Source: Candidatus Latescibacteria bacterium 4484_7 (GTDB lineage Bacteria > Krumholzibacteriota > Krumholzibacteriia > Krumholzibacteriales > Krumholzibacteriaceae). Taken from it: a stretch of 7,842 bases of DNA. The stretch covers positions 1 to 7,842 of the forward strand of contig NATK01000064.1 of the NCBI GenBank assembly GCA_002085285.1, in the 5' to 3' direction. Of the stretch, positions 6,398 through 7,842 are shown in pieces. The position numbers were made by a program, and so were the translations under genes. The first letter of the stretch is position 1, and each line of letters opens with the position of its first letter. Below the pieces are notes generated by a model. That model was not told the origin of the DNA. It made no database searches and saw nothing but the letters and a program-made list of their open reading frames with translations.

Positions 6398-7543
6398 TCA
6401 ATCGCTGCGCCCGAATGAAATGCCCAGAGCCTCTGCGGTTTGTACTACCTGTCCATTCGGATCGACGTGTTTGAGTTTCTTCACGGCACTCTTGATGAGT
6501 GCGGATTTTATCTGCCTGCCTTTCAGACAAACCATTTGGCCGAACTTTCCGTCGGCTATGAGGTTGACTGCCTCGACCCCGAATCTCGTTGCCAGTATCC
6601 TGTCGAAAGTAGTAGGGCTTCCCCCCCGTTGCAGATGCCCCAGCACTACGACCCTGCTCTCTATGTTTGTACGCTTGGAGATTTCGTTGGCGACCCACCT
6701 GCCTATACCGCCGAGTCTGCCGGGGATCCCGCCCGGTTGCGGCTCTTTCTCGTAGATCTTTTTCCCGCCCTTCGCGAAAGCCCCTTCGGCTACTATGACG
6801 ATGCTGAATCTGCTGCCGGTCTGTTTTCTCCTCTTTATATGTGCCGAGACCTTTTCGAGATCGAACGGAATCTCAGGTATGAGAATTACGTCAGCCCCGC
6901 CGGCAACGCCCGCTTCAAGGGCGATCCAGCCGCAGTCTCTGCCCATCACCTCGACGACAAGCACCCTGTGGTGGCTTTCCGCCGTCGTGTGCAACTTGTC
7001 GAGTGCGTCGGTGGAGCAGGCCACCGCGCTGTTGAAGCCGAAAGTCACATCGGTAACTCCGAGGTCGTTGTCGATCGTCTTTGGAACGCCGACTACGGGA
7101 ACACCCTTTTCATAGATCGCCTGTGTAATCTTCATCGTGCCGTCTCCGCCGACGGTTACGAGCACGTCGAGCTTCAGCCTCTTTATCTGTCTTACAATAT
7201 CGTTCGTTACATCCCTATAGACAGTTTTTCCCCTGACCATGACCGGGTAGTTAAGCGGATTGCCTCTGTTCGAGGTTCCGAGAATTGTTCCTCCTCGAAC
7301 CTGGAGCCCGCGGACATCCTTTGATTCGAGTTTTCTAAAGGCGTTTTTTCGAAGCAATCCGTCAAAGCCGTCGAGTATTCCGTACACCTCCCAGCCGCGC
7401 TCGAGAGTTGCAGCCCTTACGACACCCCGAATCACTGCGTTCAGCCCGGGGCAGTCGCCGCCTCCGGTAAGGATGCCTATTCTTTTGATTCTCTCTGGTG
7501 CGATATATCCACCGATATCTTTATTTTTCCCCTTTACTGTCAT
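6398..7543 (-). CDS. pfkA: 6-phosphofructokinase, mixed-substrate (group III-like) family
   Basis: This 381-residue enzyme phosphorylates fructose 6-phosphate to fructose 1,6-bisphosphate in glycolysis. GGGDCPGLNAVIRG (27-40) forms the N-terminal nucleotide site, followed by GGDGT (132-136), PKTIDND (154-160) with catalytic Asp158, VEVMGRDCGW (197-206), and GHLQRGGSPTTFDR (302-315) contacting the sugar phosphate. The length and PKTIDND fit the mixed-substrate family, many members of which use pyrophosphate. However the residue corresponding to E. coli position 104 is glycine (G135), not the aspartate of pyrophosphate enzymes, while position 124 is lysine (K155). Streptomyces-type ATP-dependent members show this same combination, so ATP use is the better guess. 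The ATG at 7543 follows GGGAGGA (7551-7557) by seven bases. It converges with the acyl-CoA synthetase gene and appears to have its own promoter. The family is certain; the phosphoryl donor is not. Confidence 0.94.
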   Translation of the reverse strand: MTVKGKNKDIGGYIAPERIKRIGILTGGGDCPGLNAVIRGVVRAATLERGWEVYGILDGFDGLLRKNAFRKLESKDVRGLQVRGGTILGTSNRGNPLNYPVMVRGKTVYRDVTNDIVRQIKRLKLDVLVTVGGDGTMKITQAIYEKGVPVVGVPKTIDNDLGVTDVTFGFNSAVACSTDALDKLHTTAESHHRVLVVEVMGRDCGWIALEAGVAGGADVILIPEIPFDLEKVSAHIKRRKQTGSRFSIVIVAEGAFAKGGKKIYEKEPQPGGIPGRLGGIGRWVANEISKRTNIESRVVVLGHLQRGGSPTTFDRILATRFGVEAVNLIADGKFGQMVCLKGRQIKSALIKSAVKKLKHVDPNGQVVQTAEALGISFGRSD

Positions 7544-7558
7544 TTTTTGGTCCTCCCG

Positions 7559-7572
7559 CTCGATACATCGAG
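7559..7572. repeat. Palindrome CTCGAT-AC-ATCGAG next to the pfk ribosome binding site
   Basis: Perfect six-base arms flank a two-base centre, immediately upstream of the pfk Shine-Dalgarno sequence (7551-7557). It could be a protein-binding site or, in the pfk mRNA, a short five-pair hairpin with a four-base loop beside the ribosome site. Function is inferred. Confidence 0.4.
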
Positions 7573-7638
7573 TCTTGAATAAGGGTCACTTGATAAATGA
7601 AACGCCACAATATTTCTTTCGACGGCAACTTAGAGGGA

Positions 7639-7667
7639 ATTTAACTTTAAATACCGGCAGAGTTCAA
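7639..7667 (-). promoter_or_regulatory. Candidate promoter for pfk
   Basis: On the minus strand TTGAAC (7667-7662) and TTAAAT (7644-7639) are 17 bases apart. Consensus matches are four of six for each box. The leader would be about 90 bases and contain the palindrome at 7559-7572. This is a modest match in AT-rich DNA. Confidence 0.33.
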
Positions 7668-7746
7668 CGTATAAATTATCATTTGTAGAGTATTCTGAGG
7701 TATGCCCGAAGTAAAACAATTCAGATTGCTATGGCTTTTGTCGGCC

Positions 7747-7775
7747 TTGACCTATAGGTATGATTCTGCTATTTT
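7747..7775 (+). promoter_or_regulatory. Candidate promoter for a gene beyond the window end
   Basis: TTGACC (7747-7752) and TATTTT (7770-7775) have a 17-base spacer. It points toward the Shine-Dalgarno-like GGAGGT near the window end, which supports a plus-strand gene starting just outside. Confidence 0.38.
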
Positions 7776-7831
7776 TATATCTGTAGAGTGAATTCGAGTC
7801 TGCATTCTGAACATGTCATTGGTGTGACGAC

Positions 7832-7837
7832 GGAGGT
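7832..7837 (+). promoter_or_regulatory. Shine-Dalgarno sequence of a gene starting just past the window
   Basis: GGAGGT lies five bases from the end of the window with no start codon in suitable position before the end. With the promoter candidate at 7747-7775 it suggests that a plus-strand gene, divergent from pfk, begins within a few bases of the boundary. Confidence 0.42.
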
Positions 7838-7842
7838 CTGAA

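Noticed and set aside
6440..7324. Long open frame (294 codons) on the plus strand opposite pfk
   Set aside because: It lies wholly antisense to a complete, motif-rich phosphofructokinase, and its translation shows no recognisable domain.
7702..7791. 29-codon open frame starting ATG at 7702
   Set aside because: The GAGG before it is only one base from the ATG, the product has no recognisable feature, and it overlaps the likely promoter of the downstream gene.
1..7842. CRISPR array, transposon, toxin-antitoxin or phage-defence system
   Set aside because: No regularly spaced repeats, transposase, nuclease, reverse transcriptase or toxin-like motifs were found on either strand.

Overview
The window reads as ordinary chromosomal DNA of a Gram-negative bacterium with roughly even base composition. 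Three of its seven genes encode secreted proteins that end in an aromatic residue in the manner of outer-membrane beta-barrels, so an outer membrane is present. The two acyl-CoA synthetases and the phosphofructokinase type would fit a fatty- or aromatic-acid-using Deltaproteobacterium/Desulfobacterota-like organism, but this is an inference from protein style. No RNA gene, CRISPR array, transposase, attachment site or phage gene was seen.

Layout. Positions 1-423 (+) are the 3' part of a DoxX/MauE-type membrane protein with a conserved DCGCGF motif. It is followed after 41 bases by a small outer-membrane protein of DUF3996 type (465-1007, +, TTG start). Convergent to these lies a two-gene minus-strand operon (1055-1669 and 1700-2425) of paralogous, unrecognised beta-barrel-like secreted proteins, headed by a very good sigma70-type promoter (2470-2498). 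A 292-base divergent intergenic region (2426-2717) separates this from a plus-strand pair of AMP-forming acyl-CoA synthetases: a medium-chain ACSM/MACS-type enzyme (2718-4409) and an ACSF2/FadD-like enzyme (4478-6289). Convergent to them is a 6-phosphofructokinase of the mixed-substrate family (6398-7543, -). The last 299 bases are non-coding and hold a possible pfk promoter, a palindrome next to the pfk ribosome binding site, and the promoter and Shine-Dalgarno sequence of a gene that probably begins just past the window end.

How the genes work together. The two synthetases belong to different subfamilies, so together they could activate a wider range of free carboxylic acids to CoA thioesters for beta-oxidation or related degradation. 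The phosphofructokinase is a central glycolytic enzyme and looks independent of them. The outer-membrane proteins have no assignable role; the tandem paralogous pair is the least explained part of the window. I found no clear evidence for a new multi-gene system. The points most worth a second look are the G104/K124 active-site combination of the phosphofructokinase, the paralogous outer-membrane pair, and palindromes and a shared motif in the leaders of the metabolic genes.
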